NCBI GenBank assembly: GCA_016647705.1
Contig: CM028336.1
Span: 9,875,380 to 9,939,379, forward strand
Length of the DNA: 64,000 bases
From: Eucommia ulmoides
Taxonomy: Eukaryota > Streptophyta > Magnoliopsida > Garryales > Eucommiaceae
Direction: 5' to 3'
The notes beneath the pieces are model-generated. The model did no database searches. It had not been told where the DNA came from and worked only from the letters and a program-made list of their open reading frames with translations. Of this stretch, positions 58,490 to 64,000 are shown in pieces (the stretch's first letter is position 1; each line of letters opens with the position of its first letter). The position numbers and the translations under genes were made by a program.

Positions 58490-58996
58490 CAGTTTGATTA
58501 ATGCAAACAATGTCCAGCGTTACTTGTTGCTTGCGATTCCCTGGCCAACTGAACTCTGATCTCTGGAAGCTTCTTGTTGAACTCATCTCCTTCCCCAGGC
58601 TCCACTTCTTCATGGTCAGTTTTGCCCCACTTCTCAGAGAACCCAATCACCGACAACCATCTCAAACACCCCAATGATCAACCGCTACAGCAACAATCGC
58701 CACTACCACCACCGACGATCATTTCAACCCTACGACCAATACCAATAATACTGTTGCGGCATCATCTCTTATCGATTTTTGGCCCTGCAAGAGCCGACAA
58801 TACCACCACCAGAAGAATAAAAAACCAGAACCAGTCATTGAAATATTCAGCCTCAACAACAATTACCACCATCATTACTCGATTTAAATGAAAAATTTAA
58901 TAGAATGACTTTAAAATCACGTCCATACTTAGAGAATTTAAATTGAAACGTAACAAAATTATTAGACCACATAAAAATATATTAAGAGTTATTTTT
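58490..58996 (+). pseudogene. Gene-like fragment next to a Mutator-like MITE arm
   Basis: 58574-58891 is an open, Pro/Ser/Gln-rich frame ([35 protein letters not shown]) with no recognised domain. Directly after it, 58886-58996 matches the right arm of the 31498-32045 MITE (aatttaatagaatgacttta; gagaatttaaattgaaacgt). It could be a captured gene piece or a decayed exon. The left arm was not found, so neither reading is secure. Confidence 0.4.
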
Positions 58997-59065
58997 TAAG
59001 AAAACCTTGAGGTCCACGAACCAACTCGACTAATGAAATAGAGAAATTTCACTACTCAAAAAAAA

Positions 59066-59066
<1 letters not shown>

Positions 59067-59141
<75 letters not shown>
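59067..59141. repeat. (TA)n microsatellite
   Basis: About 36 TA units lie in the gap between the convergent MMTAG2-like and AMMECR1-family genes. Confidence 0.95.
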
Positions 59142-59149
<8 letters not shown>

Positions 59150-59502
59150 GAGAGATTTCTGCTAATTCTATTCATACAAACACACTCCAGATTTGGTAGA
59201 ATAATTTTTATTTTTATTTTTATTTTTTCCAATTTGGCTACAATCCAGACAGCAGTTGCAAGCAAATAAAGTCTTACACTTTCAGGAATCCCCAAACACG
59301 GTTAAGGTTAAGGGACATCACTTTTCCTGAATTCTTCCCCCAAAACTCAAAAAAAATGAATTTGAAGAAACAATTTAGAAAACAACCAAACAGGCCCCAA
59401 CACTTACTTCGGAGTGGGGCACCAACATGAGTAAGTTCCAATGAAAAACGGTGAATAAATCAAAAAAAAAATAAGTACTTGAAATAATCAATCGGTTGTT
59501 AG

Positions 59503-62503
<3,001 letters not shown>

Positions 62504-62991
62504 CTGAAACCAGAATGTAATTTGGGCCATAAAAACAATGATTTAATACTGCATGAAAGAGTAGTACACTATATGCTATCTTAATCTTCATAACATCTTT
62601 CATGTACAGATGGTATTTCAAGTATTCTTCAAATATTAAGAAGCAAAGAAAAACGATTTTAAATCCAGCTTTTGAAAGGAAAACATGATTGTTGAAGTAA
62701 CTTGGAAAACTAAAAAGCAAAATCAGAGCACATTGTAAGTGTGGAGTAATTTATTATAGCACAAAGTAGTCATTAACTATGTCAAGTGATAGTGAGAAAA
62801 GTAATAAAATAATTATAATGCAAAAAGCCATTAAAAAATGCAATTTATTGAATATTTACTACACCAATATTAGCTAAATGAAAAGGGGGACTTATATTAA
62901 CGAAAATGAAAAACAAGTATGCTTGTTTAACTAATTAACGCACACATACGTTAGACCCTAAAAACATGTGAACATGTTACAAGAAACAAGA

Positions 62992-63141
62992 GGAGTGCCA
63001 AACTACAGGGAGTACTTGGTCAAGTAGAAGAACCTACTAGATAGGGAATCAAGCTGGAAGCACAAAGATTTATTGTGGCAATTTGTGGAGCAAATCCAAA
63101 GGTTCAAGGAGGAAGGCACGACGAGGGCACCACCAGCATAG
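62992..63141 (+). pseudogene. Chromodomain at the end of a Ty3/gypsy pol (element C1)
   Basis: The 50-codon frame reads GVPNYREYLVK, a stop in place of Trp (tag for tgg), KNLLDRESSWKHKDLLWQFV and EQIQRFKEEGTTRAPPA, then a stop. EYLVKWK…SSWE…DLWQF is the typical chromodomain of plant chromoviruses. Chromodomains steer integration towards marked chromatin. One nonsense change shows that the copy is inactive. Upstream pol was not recognised in the window. Confidence 0.85.
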
Positions 63142-63152
63142 GTGAGGGAGAA

Positions 63153-63711
63153 TATAACGACCCTTATGACTAGGCAACCATGCAAGAATTTTTTTAAGTA
63201 TGAAAGCCAAAATATATAAATATAAGACTAGGGGAAAAGGGTATACTTGGAAGCTCTAATTTTTTCTAGAAAATTCCAGAGTATCACAGAGACTTCTAGA
63301 GTCTCATAGAGAAATCTATAATTCTCCATAGTTTTCTATAGAGAACTCTAGAATTCTCATAGTTTTCTACACATTTCCAATTATAGAATGTTCCTTGTAA
63401 ATATCTAGACAGAACTCTCTATAAGATTTATTGTAACCGTCAGATTGAGTCAATCTAGACAGTCCATTGTAAGGCCTATATAAAGGGGGAGAAAACTCAT
63501 TTGCTTCTCACCAAGTCTTGAGTTCAATACAAGTTATATGTTATGTTGAACTCTTGCTCTCTTGTCTTACTCAACTTTCCTAGTTTCCTTGACTTTCTTC
63601 CTTCCAAAATTAACAAGTTCGGTTGTTGGAAAGACTTACTTAGAACATCCAAGGGCTTGGATACAAGGTTAAGTGCCACATGGTAGTTAGTCGGGAACTA
63701 AGTCTGTGACA
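63153..63711 (+). repeat. LTR shared between two chromovirus relics (559 bp)
   Basis: It starts TATAACGACCC (from TGTAACGACCC) after a purine-rich gtgagggagaa. It has a TATA box ctatataaagg (63476-63486) and ends …AGTCTGTGACA. The first part is full of ttctagag / ctctagaa and ttctatagagaactctagaa inverted words. A primer site follows at 63714. Confidence 0.85.
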
Positions 63712-63713
63712 GT

Positions 63714-63727
63714 TGGTATTAGAGCTC
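63714..63727 (+). other. Primer binding site (tRNA-iMet type)
   Basis: TTGGTATTAGAGCT lies two bases after the LTR end. It contains the iMet primer TGGTATCAGAGC with one C-to-T change. Confidence 0.85.
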
Positions 63728-63729
63728 GT

Positions 63730-64000
63730 ATGGCAATGGCATCAACCAAAACTGCCATCATAAAAGCACAAACATTGGAACAAGGTCAAGCGGAGAGTTG
63801 TCCCCCTACCCGCTAAGGTAAGCGAAGAAACAAGTCTAAGGACATTACTTCTAGTCTTGAAGGTCAGATGACAGGCTTGGAGGAGATGATAGTTGAAATG
63901 AAGTCTTGAGGACATGGGACAACAGCTAGGGGGTCTTGAGCGGTTCAATTCTGTGGAGAGAGACATGCTTTTCAAGACCAGTTCTTCTTGGAGATCACTA
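63730..64000 (+). pseudogene. Gag start of a chromovirus relic (element C2)
   Basis: An ATG three bases after the primer site opens MAMASTKTAIIKAQTLEQGQ, then hits a stop after about 28 codons. The frame continues as RRNKSKDITSSLEGQMTGLE and further stops. An 'SSLEGQMTGLEEMI'-type charged helix is common at the gag start of chromoviruses. It is truncated by the window edge. Confidence 0.6.

Overview
The window looks like nuclear DNA of a flowering plant, most likely a eudicot. It is AT-rich, its genes are split by GT-AG introns, and five plant protein families can be recognised. Most of the remaining sequence is layered transposon debris. I see no bacterial, organellar or viral gene set, no CRISPR array and no convincing tRNA or rRNA gene. 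The species cannot be named from the sequence alone.

Genes, left to right. (1) eIF3 subunit F, + strand, six exons, 9600-14601, complete (285 aa). (2) A WOX5/WOX7-type WUSCHEL-related homeobox gene, + strand, two exons, 32626-33934, complete (182 aa). (3) A single-exon SRC2-like C2-domain protein, - strand, 40127-41074 (315 aa). (4) An MMTAG2-like protein, + strand, four exons, 55467-58348 (211 aa). (5) The last four exons of an AMMECR1-family gene, - strand, 59503-62503; its first exon(s) lie beyond the right edge or in an unrecognised part of 62504-64000. Genes 4 and 5 converge. The five genes do not form a pathway; each is an ordinary stand-alone plant gene.

Mobile DNA. Bases 1-7149 are a decayed Ty3/gypsy element on the - strand with a long (about 2.8 kb) 5' LTR, a tRNA-iMet-like primer site and a polypurine tract. 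A second, related Ty3 element at 17295-22096 has a hAT-type MITE in its pol region and a 2.1 kb SIRE/Maximus-like copia solo LTR in its own LTR. Copia fragments occupy 22306-24090. At 46425-53300 lies a 5'-truncated Tat-lineage Ty3 element with a degraded pol, an 11-unit 74-bp tandem array and a long antisense ORF related to the 'putative gypsy type transposon' family. The right edge (62992-64000) holds a chromodomain end, an LTR, a primer site and a gag start in a row, which suggests two elements sharing one LTR.

Small elements are unusually easy to read here. Three hAT-like MITEs have perfect 8-bp target duplications, and a Mutator-like MITE has a near-perfect 9-bp duplication. A Tourist-like family recurs around and inside eIF3f and includes a MITE-in-MITE insertion. 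Two SINEs have clear target duplications, and two neighbouring foldback elements sit in one AMMECR1 intron. Satellite-like arrays occur at 42984-43150, 44090-46050 and 48445-49340. I found no convincing new biological system. The strongest leads are the Tat element with its antisense ORF and satellite array, the shared-LTR arrangement at the right edge, and the hairpin array inside the first LTR.
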